Shown piece by piece: positions 36,817-45,906 of a stretch of 64,000 nucleotides of DNA; the first letter of the stretch is position 1; every line of letters starts with the position of its first letter. The notes below the pieces were generated by a model. The model ran no database searches. It was not told the origin of the DNA and was given only the letters and a program-made list of their open reading frames with translations. The position numbers and the translations under genes were made by a program. Origin of the DNA: Methanoculleus receptaculi. Its GTDB lineage: Archaea > Halobacteriota > Methanomicrobia > Methanomicrobiales > Methanoculleaceae. The stretch covers positions 744,001 through 808,000 of the forward strand of contig NZ_CP137642.1 in NCBI RefSeq assembly GCF_033472595.1. The letters are read 5' to 3'.

Positions 36817-37275
36817 TCAGCGGGTAAGCAGGATCTCCGCGGTCTCCGGTTTGTATGTCCAGTCGGCCGGCAGCCGTCCGCTTTTGACGTAGTAGTTTAC
36901 CAGCCTGCGGACCTTGGACTCGGCGATCTGAAGCTGCCTGAGGTTGTGGTGGTCCTTCTTGTTCTCAGCAAGGTGTTTCCTGAGCCTGAGCGCTTTCTCC
37001 ATCAGGTTCCGGAGGTCCTCGGGGATCTCTGATTCAAGACCGTTCTCACGGAGAATCTCCGTTATACGTTTGCCTGTGGCGAGCCTGACGTCAGGGACGG
37101 CGTGCCTGTCGCGCAGGACAAGCCCGATCTGGCTGGCCGAGAGGCCGTCTTTGCGGAGTTCGATGATGATCTTCTCGATCTCCGCTGCATCCGTGTTTGA
37201 CCACTCGGGCGCCTCTTTACGATAGGGGCGGACTGAACCGCTGGTTCCCCGGCGCCGAGCGTACATTCTTGCCAT
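36817..37275 (-). CDS. rps15: 30S ribosomal protein S15 (archaeal uS15)
   Basis: The 152-residue archaeal S15 has the N-terminal extension MARMYARRRGTSGSVRP and the conserved RNA-binding core (LMEKALRLRKHLAENKKDHH). GGAGG lies 8 bp upstream of the ATG. It is the first gene of the minus-strand cluster, and hairpins in its upstream region may belong to its leader. Confidence 0.96.
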   Translation of the reverse strand: MARMYARRRGTSGSVRPYRKEAPEWSNTDAAEIEKIIIELRKDGLSASQIGLVLRDRHAVPDVRLATGKRITEILRENGLESEIPEDLRNLMEKALRLRKHLAENKKDHHNLRQLQIAESKVRRLVNYYVKSGRLPADWTYKPETAEILLTR

Positions 37276-37344
37276 TCATGCACCTCCGTTAGGTATTAAC
37301 TATGTAAGTCCAGAAAAGAGTCCGTTTCCTGACTATTCTCTGTA

Positions 37345-37380
37345 ATCCCGAGCCCTTGCGGGCAGTGCTTCCGGGAGCAC
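37345..37380 (-). promoter_or_regulatory. Two adjacent hairpins upstream of rps15
   Basis: GCCC-TTGC-GGGC at 37352-37363 and the near-palindrome GTGCTTCCGGGAGCAC at 37365-37380 lie side by side, 75-105 bp before the S15 start. In an S15 transcript with a long leader they would form two stems. Whether they are transcribed is unknown. Confidence 0.3.
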
Positions 37381-37456
37381 GTCGGACTTACCATAGCCAG
37401 CACATACAGTGCTCTACATTGTTTACCGGGAAGAATCTTAAGAGTATCGGACTCTC

Positions 37457-37652
37457 CAGCGGGGTGAAGGGGCGGAGCGGGGATGCAAGCGGAACCGCCC
37501 TTCCCGTAATCAATTTCAATACGATACGTTTTTCTGTTTATCCATCCAACAATACCAGGCGCGGGACGCGCCGTTGGGCCTGTGGACTCGCTCCCGGTGG
37601 GGAGGGGGATGAAACAGGAAGCCCCCCGCCCGAGAGGCGCGGGGTAGTTCAC
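37457..37652 (+). mobile_element. TnpB-derived MITE, copy 1
   Basis: About 196 bp with the same ends as the TnpB element: GCGGGGTGAAGGGGCGG at the left and the hairpin end GAGGCGCGGGGTAGTTCAC at the right. Internal blocks such as CAATACGATACG, TTTTTCTGTTTATCCATCC and GGCGCGGGACGCGCC are shared with copy 2 but not with the full element. It lies 32 bp upstream of tRNA-Gly. Confidence 0.8.
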
Positions 37653-37684
37653 CTGCTCTCAGGGCAAAACCTGATAGCACAAAT

Positions 37685-37755
37685 GCGATAGTAGTCTAGC
37701 GGCAGGACAGGGGCTTCCCAAGCCTCTAACCCGGGTTCGATTCCCGGCTATCGCA
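37685..37755 (+). tRNA. tRNA-Gly (anticodon CCC)
   Basis: A 71-base cloverleaf: acceptor stem GCGATAG/CTATCGC, D-arm around GTCTAGCGGCAGGAC, an anticodon stem GGGGC/GCCTC (one mismatched or wobble pair) with loop TTCCCAA reading CCC, and T-arm CCGGGTTCGATTCCCGG. The discriminator is A, and CCA is not encoded, so it is added after transcription. No intron is seen. A MITE end lies 32 bp upstream, where the promoter should be. Confidence 0.95.
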
Positions 37756-37901
37756 TCCCTGTTTTGGTTTGATCGTTCTGGTGCGAGATGGCCTCGCATT
37801 TACGAGAGATCGCAGATCTTTGCATATTGGCAGCACTGAGAAATCTGGAAAGGGGCGCCATTTTTGTGAGTCCCCCCGCTGGGAAAAAATGACCGGGGTT
37901 T

Positions 37902-39137
37902 TTACCCCCGACGATACCGTGTCGCGATCAGGATGACCAGCGCCGCCCCGGCCGCCGCCGCACCGAACCCGGGTGCGGTCGCCGTCGGCACCGGTTCTTC
38001 TGTCTCTTCTCCAGGCTCCGTGATCCCTGCCAGCCAGGCGGTGCTGTTGCCGGTGGAGATGAACTGGATGCCTGCCAGGACATAACCGCCGCCAGGAACG
38101 CTGGCAGCGGCATACACCCGGTTCCCGGGGAACGTCATCTTCCAGAGTATGGCCCCGTCAGCGTCCGTCCCGAAGACAAAACCCTCTCCACTCGCTGCGT
38201 TCGTACCTGCAACCAGGTAGCCGCCGGAGGGCTGGATGCCGACAGCGTAACCGGTGAACCCCTCCATCTTCCTAGCCCAGGCCTCATCTCCGTCCTGATC
38301 GACGAGCCCATACCAGTAGTTCCCGGAGTAGACAAATCCGCCGTCCGCGGTCTCCTCAAGATCGAAGATGACCGGAACCTGGTAGTTCCTCGACCACAGG
38401 GTGTTGCCGTCGGCATCGAGCCGGATGAGGAATCCGTCCCCCATATCGTAGGTGAAAGGCGATGACGTCCCCCCGACGAGGTAGCCGCCGTCAGAGGTCA
38501 CAATCGCGGTGTTCACCGCGGTGCCCGGGAACGTCCTGTTCCAGATGGGCGTCCCGTTCCCGTCGGTCTTCAGCAGAACCCCGGTCGTCTCGTTCTCCGA
38601 GCCCGCCGGGTTCCAGAGCCAGCCGGCGGCAAGATATCCGCCATCAGGCGTCTTTGCAACCGACGAGACCTTCATCCCCGGGAGAGCCTCCCGCCACTCC
38701 TCCTCACCCGCGGCGTCCAGCCTGATCAGGAACGAGGTGCCCTGGTATTCGCCCCCCCCATCCGTCTCGTTGATCGAGACGCTGTATACACCGGCGATGC
38801 ACCCGCCGTCAGCGGCCGCAGCAACGGAGGCAGGCGCCATCCCGGGCAGCCTTTTCAGCCAGACCTGGTTACCCGCCCCGTCGGTCTTTACGAGCATCAC
38901 GTCCTCCTCCTTGCCGCTGGTTCTTGACAGGGTTGAACCGATGGCGATGAGACCTCCGTCTGCAGAGGGTGCAACGGCATCAAACTTGTTCTCATTCTCC
39001 AGCTTAAACGTCACGTTCCAGGCGACCTCTGGAGAGGCCGCGGTTGCGGAGACGACCCCCGCCGGCAGCACCACCGCAATGAACAGTGCTGCCAGGATCG
39101 CTTTCCTTCGCCAGAAGCCTTGAGGGTTTTCTGTCAT
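37902..39137 (-). CDS. Secreted beta-propeller-like repeat protein with PGF-CTERM-like anchor
   Basis: The 411-residue protein has a signal peptide (KAILAALFIAVVLPAGVVS) and about seven repeats of roughly 45 residues around a DGGY/G and LVKTDGAGN/LIRLDADGN pattern, as in beta-propeller surface proteins of Methanomicrobiales. A proline-rich linker leads to APGFGAAAAGAALVILIAT plus arginines, resembling the PGF-CTERM signal cut by archaeosortase. It is likely surface-anchored. It is divergent from endA. Confidence 0.85.
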   Translation of the reverse strand: MTENPQGFWRRKAILAALFIAVVLPAGVVSATAASPEVAWNVTFKLENENKFDAVAPSADGGLIAIGSTLSRTSGKEEDVMLVKTDGAGNQVWLKRLPGMAPASVAAAADGGCIAGVYSVSINETDGGGEYQGTSFLIRLDAAGEEEWREALPGMKVSSVAKTPDGGYLAAGWLWNPAGSENETTGVLLKTDGNGTPIWNRTFPGTAVNTAIVTSDGGYLVGGTSSPFTYDMGDGFLIRLDADGNTLWSRNYQVPVIFDLEETADGGFVYSGNYWYGLVDQDGDEAWARKMEGFTGYAVGIQPSGGYLVAGTNAASGEGFVFGTDADGAILWKMTFPGNRVYAAASVPGGGYVLAGIQFISTGNSTAWLAGITEPGEETEEPVPTATAPGFGAAAAGAALVILIATRYRRG

Positions 39138-39231
39138 GGAGATCCATGAAGGATGGGCGGGAAGCGCAAAAAGCGTAGTGGTTCGCCGCCGGCAATCCCT
39201 TAATGAACGTGGACTCCCAATACATTAGCAC

Positions 39232-40242
39232 GTGCTGGCGACATTCGACGGAACCTGGGTGCACCTGAAGAGCGAAGGGCGCACGCTCTACGACCAGGGC
39301 GGTTATGGGAGACCGGAGAAAGACGGTCTTTGCCTATCCCCCGAAGAAGCTCTCTACCTCATGGAGCGAAACAAGATCGAGGTGAAGGACCTTGACTTTG
39401 ATGCCCTGCTCGGCCTCTTCGCCGACCGGTCAAACTTCATCCGCAGGTACATGGTCTATCGCGACATCCGCGAGCGGGGCTACGTGATTCAGCCTGGCCC
39501 GCACGATTTCCGCGTGTTTCGCCGCGGCCACAAACCCGGGTCCGGTAAGTCGCGATACCTGGTCCGGGTTCTCTCGGAACGCGATCTCGTCGATTTCGAC
39601 CGCCTGGATCAGGATGTGCTTACTGCGGTCAACATGCGAAAACAGTACCTCCTGGCGGTCGTCGATGACGAGGACGAACTGACCTACTACGAGGTACGGC
39701 TGCAGGATCTCCCCCCCATCGGCGAGCCGCCGGCCTGTGAGGCGCCTGTGGGGGCGGGGCTCCTTGGAACATACGCGCTTGCCCACCTGCCGCCGGGAAA
39801 CCGGCTTGAGGAGGAGTGGTACGGCAAGAGGCTCGATGCCGAACGCCTCCTCTTTCGCCCCGTCGAGTCGATCTACCTGATTCGCAGATGCTGTCTCGAA
39901 GTCCATCACGACGGCGGGCCGATGACCGCAGAGACCCTCCTTGACGCGGTTGCGGAGGTTGATATCGAGATCCGCGAGAAGGAGCGGGTCTTTTCCGACC
40001 TCCGGGACAAAGGTTACATCCCCAGGACCGGCTACAAGTTCGGCCACCACTTCCGTGTCTACTCCGGGAAGAAGAGCCACTCCGAGATGCTGGTCCACGC
40101 CGTTCCTGCAGGAACTTCCATGCCGATGAGCGCCGTCTCCCGCTCCGTCAGGCTCGCTCACAGCGTCAAAAAGAAGATGTTGTTTGCCTGCGTACGTAAC
40201 AGCGGTATCAGGTACGTCGAATTTGGCAGAATAAAACTGTGA
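39232..40242 (+). CDS. endA: tRNA-splicing endonuclease EndA
   Basis: At 336 residues, about twice the single-repeat size, this looks like the fused two-repeat (alpha2) archaeal endonuclease. The C-terminal repeat has the catalytic features: the GYKFGHHFRVY tyrosine region, the histidine in SEMLVHAV and the lysine in HSVKKKMLFACV. The first repeat (residues 1-165) is structurally similar but degenerate. It cuts bulge-helix-bulge introns of tRNAs. The start is a GTG. It is the first gene of endA-trpS-pheS-pheT. Confidence 0.92.
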   Translation: MLATFDGTWVHLKSEGRTLYDQGGYGRPEKDGLCLSPEEALYLMERNKIEVKDLDFDALLGLFADRSNFIRRYMVYRDIRERGYVIQPGPHDFRVFRRGHKPGSGKSRYLVRVLSERDLVDFDRLDQDVLTAVNMRKQYLLAVVDDEDELTYYEVRLQDLPPIGEPPACEAPVGAGLLGTYALAHLPPGNRLEEEWYGKRLDAERLLFRPVESIYLIRRCCLEVHHDGGPMTAETLLDAVAEVDIEIREKERVFSDLRDKGYIPRTGYKFGHHFRVYSGKKSHSEMLVHAVPAGTSMPMSAVSRSVRLAHSVKKKMLFACVRNSGIRYVEFGRIKL

Positions 40243-40252
40243 GCGTCATTAC

Positions 40253-41509
40253 ATGAATTCCGAGCTAACCCCCTGGTCAAACAACCAGACCGTCGATCTG
40301 GATCGACTCTTCTCCGAGTTTGGTATCGAGCCTATTGGTGAGGTGGCACGAAACCTTCCAGAGATACCGCCGTTCATACGCCGCGGCATCGTCGTCGGGC
40401 ATCGGGATTATAACCTGATCGCCGACGCTATCCGGAACAGAACGCCGTTTCATGTCCTTACCGGGTTCATGCCCTCCGGTCTCCCGCACCTCGGGCACCT
40501 GATGGTCATGAAAGAGGTTGTCTGGCACGTGCAGCAGGGCGGGACGGGCTACGTCGCCATCGCCGACCGGGAGGCGCACGCCGTCCGCGGCATATCCTGG
40601 GAGAAGTGCCGGGACTACGGGAAGGAGTACCTCAAAGCCCTCTACGCCCTCGGGTTCGAGGGCACGACCTACTACCAGAGCCGAAACGAGCGTTTGAAGG
40701 ATCTGGCCTTCGAGGCGTCAACGCGGGTGAACTTCTCGGAACTCAATGCAATCTACGGGTTTGGCCCGGATACGTCGCTCTCTCACGCCATGAGCGTCAT
40801 CACCCAGGTGGCCGACATCCTCTTCCCGCAGGTGGATGCCGGTCCGGCGCCCACGATCGTCCCGGTTGGCCTTGACCAGGACCCGCACCTCCGGCTAACC
40901 CGGGACGTGGCCTACAAACTCCGGATGTTCACGGTCGAGGACCGCGGCGAGTACATCAGCGTCCGGTCAAAGAACGCCTCTGAAGAGGCCATTGAGACGG
41001 TCTATCGCGCGTTCCCGGGCTCGAAGAGGTATGCGGCTCACGTGGACATACCGGGTCTTGCGCAGAACCGCGTGGAGGAGACCGTCCGGAGGATCGAGAT
41101 CGATCACGGCGGGTTTGGGTTCTACCTCCCTTCCTCGACCTACCACATCTTCATGCCTGGGCTCCAGGGCGGGAAGATGTCAAGCAGCGTGCCCGCGAGC
41201 CAGTTCGGGTTCTACGAGCCCGACTCCTCGGTAAAGAAGAAGGTCATGGCGGCGCTTACCGGCGGGCGGATGACGCTTGAGGAGCAGAGGCGTCTTGGCG
41301 GCGATCCGGACTCCTGTCCGGTCTATCTCCTGAACCTCTTTCACATGCTTGATGACGATATCGAGCTTGCCGACCTGCGCCGCCGCTGCGAGAGCGGCGA
41401 ACTCACCTGCGGGCAGTGCAAGAAAGAGACGCTGGAACGCGTGCGGGCGTTCCTTGCGGATCTGCGGGATCGGATGGATGCGGTTGAGCACCTTGCCGAG
41501 GAGGTATGA
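40253..41509 (+). CDS. trpS: Tryptophanyl-tRNA synthetase
   Basis: At 418 residues this is the archaeal/eukaryotic-type class I enzyme that charges tRNA-Trp. The HIGH-type motif is GLPHLGHLM and the KMSKS-type motif is GGKMSSSVP; the tryptophan-pocket region includes YYQSRNERLKD and the VGLDQDPHLRL block. It lies 10 bp after endA and its end is only 4 bp before the pheS start. Confidence 0.95.
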   Translation: MNSELTPWSNNQTVDLDRLFSEFGIEPIGEVARNLPEIPPFIRRGIVVGHRDYNLIADAIRNRTPFHVLTGFMPSGLPHLGHLMVMKEVVWHVQQGGTGYVAIADREAHAVRGISWEKCRDYGKEYLKALYALGFEGTTYYQSRNERLKDLAFEASTRVNFSELNAIYGFGPDTSLSHAMSVITQVADILFPQVDAGPAPTIVPVGLDQDPHLRLTRDVAYKLRMFTVEDRGEYISVRSKNASEEAIETVYRAFPGSKRYAAHVDIPGLAQNRVEETVRRIEIDHGGFGFYLPSSTYHIFMPGLQGGKMSSSVPASQFGFYEPDSSVKKKVMAALTGGRMTLEEQRRLGGDPDSCPVYLLNLFHMLDDDIELADLRRRCESGELTCGQCKKETLERVRAFLADLRDRMDAVEHLAEEV

Positions 41510-41513
41510 TACG

Positions 41514-42962
41514 GTGGAACTGACGCAGAACGAGAAGAAACTCCTGGTTGCCCTGGCCCCGCTCGGGTCGGCAGACGCGGCCGCTCTTGCGGAGAAGATG
41601 AACACCCGCCCGGAGGCGGTTGTGCAGTATGCGAACCTCGCCCGTGAGCGGGGGCTTGTTGAGGTTGAGAGAGACGTCACCCGGCGCTACCGGCCGACGG
41701 AGGAGGGGCTGGCCTATGTCGGGAAGGGTCTCCCCGAGCGGCAGTTGTTCGAGAGTTTCGGGGAGGCTATCCCTATGCGCGACCTCCAGAAACACCCGCT
41801 TGCAAAGATCGGGATCGGCTGGATGCGCAGGAAAGGCTGGATCACCATCCGCGACGGTGTGGTGCATAAGACCGGCAACGCCCCGCCGGGCCCGGATGAG
41901 GTTGCGTTTGCCCGGGTTGGAGAGACTGGCGAGATCCCCGCTGATGAGGAGGGTGTTCTCGATCTCGTGAAACGCGGGCTTGTCCGGGAAGAGGATGAGG
42001 TCACATACACCATATCGATAACACCCCACGGCAGAGCCCTCCTGGCCGCCGGGCTCGATCTGCGTGAGGAGGTGGGGACGCTCACACGTGAGCAGATCAT
42101 CTCCGGCGCCTGGGAGAGCCTCCCCCTCCGGCGCTACGACGTCACGAAACTGCCGCGACGCGTCTACCCGGGGAAGACCCACCCCTATCAGCGCCTCATC
42201 GACGAGATGCGCCGAGTCCTCTTTGATATGGGGTTTGCCGAGATGTCGGGCGGGGTAGTCCAGAGTTCGTTCTGGAACTTTGACGCCCTCTTCCAGCCCC
42301 AGGACCACCCGGCCAGGGAGATGCAGGATACATTCTTCCTGGCCGAGCGCTGGCCTCTTCCCGAGGGTTACGAGCGCGTCCGCGAGATGCACGAGCACGG
42401 CGGCGATACCTCGTCCACCGGGTGGGGAGGGAGGTGGAGCGCGGAGAAGGCGCAGCAGTGTGTTCTGCGGACGCACACGACCAGCCTCTCGATCCAGCAC
42501 CTGGCGGAGCACCGGGAACCCCCGGTCAAGGCGTTCTGCATCGGCCGGGTCTACCGGCGGGAGGCCATCGACCCCACCCACCTGGCGGAGTTTGAGCAGC
42601 TTGAGGGTATAGTGATGGACGAGGGTGTCAACTTCCGTCATCTCCTGGGGTTCTTGAAGGAGTTCTACGCGAAGATGGGGTTTGACAGGGTCAGGTTCAG
42701 GCCGGGCTACTTCCCCTACACCGAACCGAGCGTGGAGCCTGAGGTCTATGTTGAGGGTCTGGGCTGGGTGGAGCTTGGCGGAGCCGGGATCTTCCGTGAA
42801 GAGGTGACGGCGCCATTCGGGATCGAGCACCCGGTGCTTGCCTGGGGTCTCGGGATAAGCCGGGTGGCGATGCTGCGGCTCGGGCTGCGGGACCTCCGGC
42901 ACCTCTACAGGAGCGATGTTGAGTGGATCCGGGAGACGCCCATCTACGGCGGGGGGCGGTGA
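41514..42962 (+). CDS. pheS: Phenylalanyl-tRNA synthetase alpha subunit
   Basis: The 482-residue catalytic alpha chain of the class II PheRS, with an N-terminal winged-helix DNA/tRNA-binding region (residues 1-80) as in archaea. Motif 2 appears around [13 protein letters not shown] and motif 3 around [12 protein letters not shown], with the [16 protein letters not shown] block between. I chose the GTG at 41514 because GAGGAGGT lies 8 bp upstream and the longer frame would run inside trpS. Its stop overlaps the pheT start. Confidence 0.94.
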   Translation: MELTQNEKKLLVALAPLGSADAAALAEKMNTRPEAVVQYANLARERGLVEVERDVTRRYRPTEEGLAYVGKGLPERQLFESFGEAIPMRDLQKHPLAKIGIGWMRRKGWITIRDGVVHKTGNAPPGPDEVAFARVGETGEIPADEEGVLDLVKRGLVREEDEVTYTISITPHGRALLAAGLDLREEVGTLTREQIISGAWESLPLRRYDVTKLPRRVYPGKTHPYQRLIDEMRRVLFDMGFAEMSGGVVQSSFWNFDALFQPQDHPAREMQDTFFLAERWPLPEGYERVREMHEHGGDTSSTGWGGRWSAEKAQQCVLRTHTTSLSIQHLAEHREPPVKAFCIGRVYRREAIDPTHLAEFEQLEGIVMDEGVNFRHLLGFLKEFYAKMGFDRVRFRPGYFPYTEPSVEPEVYVEGLGWVELGGAGIFREEVTAPFGIEHPVLAWGLGISRVAMLRLGLRDLRHLYRSDVEWIRETPIYGGGR

Positions 42963-44620
42963 GAGTGGCGATCATAACGCTCCCCTACAGGTACCTGGAA
43001 CGGCTGACCGGGGTTGACCGGGAGACGATCATCGAGCGCCTCCCGATGATCGGTGCCGATATCGAGCGGGTCGAGGAGGATCACGTGGATGTTGAGTTCT
43101 TCCCCGACCGGCCTGACCTCTACTCGCCGGAGGGTGTCGCCCGTGCGGTGCGGGGTTTCCTCGGGATAGAGGTGGGGCTGCCGGTCTACAGCGTCCGCCC
43201 ATCGGGTATAACCTTCTCGGTGGATCCGGGGCTTGCCGATATCCGGCCGTGCCTGGGCTCAGCGGTGATCCGGAACGTCAACCTCGATGAAGAGTCAATC
43301 GAGTCGCTTATGGGGCTCCAGGAGGCCCTCCACTGGGCGGTCGGCCGCGGCCGAGGCAAGGTGGCGATAGGCGTCCACGACCTTGACGCTGTCAGGCCGC
43401 CATTCCGCTACATCGCCTCGCCCCGGGATCGGTCGTTTGTCCCGCTGGACTTTGAGAGGGAGATGACGATGGAGGAGATCCTGGTCGACCACCCGAAGGG
43501 CCGGGATTACGCTCACCTGGTGGAGAACTTCCCGAAATTCCCGCTGATCGTCGATGCCGATGACCGGGTGCTCTCGTTTCCGCCGATCATCAACGGCGAG
43601 GTTACGCGGGTCACGGCGGCGACGAGGAACATCCTTCTCGACTGCACCGGTACCGACCGGAAAGCGGTGATGACGGCGGTAAACATCATCTGCACGGCGC
43701 TAGGGGAGGCGGGGGCGAGCATCGAGTCGGTCAACGTGGATGGGGAGGAGATGCCCACCCTTGCACCGGCGGAAAGACTGGTCTTTGTTGAGGACTGTTC
43801 TTCTCTCCTCGGGATCCCGCTCACACCGGGAGAGATGGCGCGGCTGCTTGGCCGGATGAGGTTTGGCGCTGAACCTGCGGACGATTCACGGGTCAGGGTC
43901 CGGATCCCCTGTTACCGGGCGGACATCCTCCACGACTGGGATGTATTTGAGGATGTGGCAATCGCCTACGGGTTTGAGAACTTCGAGGCCACCCTGCCGG
44001 CGGTCTCAACCATCGCTGCGGAGCACCCGGTCAAGACGATAGAGGGGGCGGTTCGGTCGGTGATGACGGGGCTTGGCTACATAGAGATGATACAGTTCAC
44101 CCTCACGAACGAGAGGGTGCTGTATACGAACATGCAGCGGTCTCCATCGCCGGGGACGGTGAGGCTGCTCCACCCGATCAGCGAGGAGCAGACGGTGGTG
44201 CGAACCGACCTGCTACCGCTGTTGATGGAGGCTCTGTTTGCAAACAAGCATCGTGACCTGCCGCAGCGGTTATTTGCGGTGGGCGATGTGGTGGAGGACT
44301 GTCTGACCTACCAGAAGGTGGCGGCGGTCAGCATCCACCCGGCGGCAGACTTCTCGGAGGCCTACGCGGCGGCGGACGTCCTGTGCCGGGAGGTCTCGAT
44401 CGGCTACAGTGTCAGGGAGTCGGCCGATCCGGCGTTCATCGAGGGGCGCCGCGGGGATATAGTTCTCGATGGAAGGGTTGTGGGGGTGTTCGGGGAGATC
44501 CACCCGGCTGTGCTGCGGGCGTTCGATCTCGAGCACCCGGTTGCGGCGCTGGCGCTCGATCTCAGAGCCGTACCGGGATACCCCGCTCCGCCAGGTACTC
44601 CTTCACCTGGCGGACGGTGA
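42959..44620 (+). CDS. pheT: Phenylalanyl-tRNA synthetase beta subunit
   Basis: The 553-residue beta chain has the archaeal N terminus [18 protein letters not shown], the [14 protein letters not shown] segment and B5-like and catalytic-fold-like regions ([20 protein letters not shown]). With PheS it forms the heterotetramer. I chose the GTG at 42959 because it overlaps the pheS stop in a GTGA arrangement. The last 59 bp overlap hisF on the other strand, so the end [14 protein letters not shown] is probably an overlap-derived tail. Confidence 0.94.
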   Translation: MRVAIITLPYRYLERLTGVDRETIIERLPMIGADIERVEEDHVDVEFFPDRPDLYSPEGVARAVRGFLGIEVGLPVYSVRPSGITFSVDPGLADIRPCLGSAVIRNVNLDEESIESLMGLQEALHWAVGRGRGKVAIGVHDLDAVRPPFRYIASPRDRSFVPLDFEREMTMEEILVDHPKGRDYAHLVENFPKFPLIVDADDRVLSFPPIINGEVTRVTAATRNILLDCTGTDRKAVMTAVNIICTALGEAGASIESVNVDGEEMPTLAPAERLVFVEDCSSLLGIPLTPGEMARLLGRMRFGAEPADDSRVRVRIPCYRADILHDWDVFEDVAIAYGFENFEATLPAVSTIAAEHPVKTIEGAVRSVMTGLGYIEMIQFTLTNERVLYTNMQRSPSPGTVRLLHPISEEQTVVRTDLLPLLMEALFANKHRDLPQRLFAVGDVVEDCLTYQKVAAVSIHPAADFSEAYAAADVLCREVSIGYSVRESADPAFIEGRRGDIVLDGRVVGVFGEIHPAVLRAFDLEHPVAALALDLRAVPGYPAPPGTPSPGGR

Positions 44621-45368
44621 ACTCGCCGTAGTGGAAGACGCTTGCTGCAAGGCAGGCGTCGGCCTTTCCTTCTGTGAACCCTTTGTAGAAGTGTTCGAGC
44701 GATCCCACGCCGCCGCTTGCGACGACCGGGATCCCGACCGATTCCGAGACAGCGCGGGTGATTGGGATATCAAACCCCTCCCGGGTGCCGTCGGTCTCCA
44801 TGCTTGTGAGCAGGATCTCGCCGGCGCCGCGCTCTTCGGCCTCCATCGCCCATTTGATGGCGTCAAGCCCTGTGGGTCTGCTGCCGCCGTGGGTCACGAC
44901 CTCGTACCAGCACTCCCGGCCGTCGGCGAGGGTGATCGGCGTCCTGCCGGCGGCCATATCGTAGTTGCGCCGGACGTCTATTGCGACGACGATGCACTGG
45001 GTGCCGAACCTCCCGGCGCCCTTTGTGATGAGGTCGGGGTCTTTGACTGCGCTTGAGTTGATGCTCACCTTGTCGGCGCCAGCCCGGAGGATCTGTTTCA
45101 TGTCTTCGATGCTCCGGATGCCGCCGCCGACGGTGAGGGGAAGGAAGAGGTGGTCCGCCGCCCGCTGCACCACATCGATGATGGTGCCCCGGTCCTCGCG
45201 GGTGGCGGTGATGTCGAGGAAGACCACCTCGTCGGCGCCCTGCTCGTTGTAGCGCCGGGCGAGTTCCACGGGGTCGCCCGCATCCTGCAGCCCGACGAAG
45301 TGCGTGCCCTTGACGACCCGTCCATCTTTGAGGTCGAGGCAGGGGATGATCCGCTTCGTTAAAACCAT
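44562..45368 (-). CDS. hisF: Imidazole glycerol phosphate synthase subunit HisF
   Basis: A (beta/alpha)8-barrel protein of 268 residues, the cyclase of histidine synthesis that uses ammonia from HisH. The catalytic aspartates are in [14 protein letters not shown] and VVAIDVRRN; phosphate-binding loops VGGGIRS and ASGGVGS are present. It is convergent with pheT and divergent from ahcY. hisD lies 1.8 kb away in the opposite direction. Confidence 0.96.
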   Translation of the reverse strand: MVLTKRIIPCLDLKDGRVVKGTHFVGLQDAGDPVELARRYNEQGADEVVFLDITATREDRGTIIDVVQRAADHLFLPLTVGGGIRSIEDMKQILRAGADKVSINSSAVKDPDLITKGAGRFGTQCIVVAIDVRRNYDMAAGRTPITLADGRECWYEVVTHGGSRPTGLDAIKWAMEAEERGAGEILLTSMETDGTREGFDIPITRAVSESVGIPVVASGGVGSLEHFYKGFTEGKADACLAASVFHYGEFTVRQVKEYLAERGIPVRL

Positions 45369-45469
45369 GAGTACTGGTTATTTAGCGTGAGTTGATGAGT
45401 GTTTTGTTCTGCGGGGGTGATCGATGGCAGACGTTCCGGGCGGCATGGCTGTATTGGGGGGGATCTCTC

Positions 45470-45565
45470 CAACCCCAACGGGGCGATTCTCCATCGATAC
45501 CGTGCCACGGGGGACGAGCAGATCTCTGCCGTCAGTGAGAACCCCCTCCCTGGAGACGGCCATCG
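45470..45565 (+). repeat. Dispersed intergenic repeat, copy B
   Basis: GGGGCGATTCTCCATCGATA is followed by CCGTGCCACGGGG, then a less conserved part and GTGAGAACCCCCTCCCTGG. It is nearest to copies D and E. Confidence 0.5.
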
Positions 45566-45660
45566 AGTCAGTCGCCAGACACTCGCCAGCCCCCTCTTGA
45601 GCGGCCGGGAGGTGAGGGTGGCTCGACGAGAGAGGTTTTAACCGGCTTGCCGAGACGGGT

Positions 45661-45745
45661 TGGGGCGATCCACCATGGATGCGGCGGGCGGGGAGGACAA
45701 CTCTGGCGTCACGCTGAACACCCCCCCTCTGCACGGCTTCCAGCC
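45661..45745 (+). repeat. Dispersed intergenic repeat, copy E
   Basis: TGGGGCGATCCACCATGGAT is followed by CTGAACACCCCCCC and TGCACGGCTTCCAG. It is a diverged tandem neighbour of copy B. Confidence 0.45.
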
Positions 45746-45906
45746 CCATCACCACCCACCGTCTCCCTCCCTCACCCTGCACTCCCCTTCCCTGCTGCTG
45801 TAGCCCTCCCCGTCAATAACCCCCCTACGTTTAAGTTCTCCGGGAGAATACTTTTAGAGACAAACCGGAGGAGCATCCGGCGGGATTAACCGGTCTGGTG
45901 GTTTTT

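Larger units (their letters stand above)
45369..45906. other. 538 bp divergent intergenic region between hisF and ahcY
   Basis: No gene is supported; open frames here are proline/serine-rich translations of repeat DNA. It contains two dispersed repeat copies in tandem (B at 45470-45565 and E at 45661-45745), with AT-rich sequence TTTAAGTTCTCC at 45830 that could be part of the ahcY promoter. Confidence 0.5.

Noticed and set aside
41403-42902. 499-codon open frame on the minus strand
   Set aside because: Antisense to pheS; low-complexity translation and no recognisable family.
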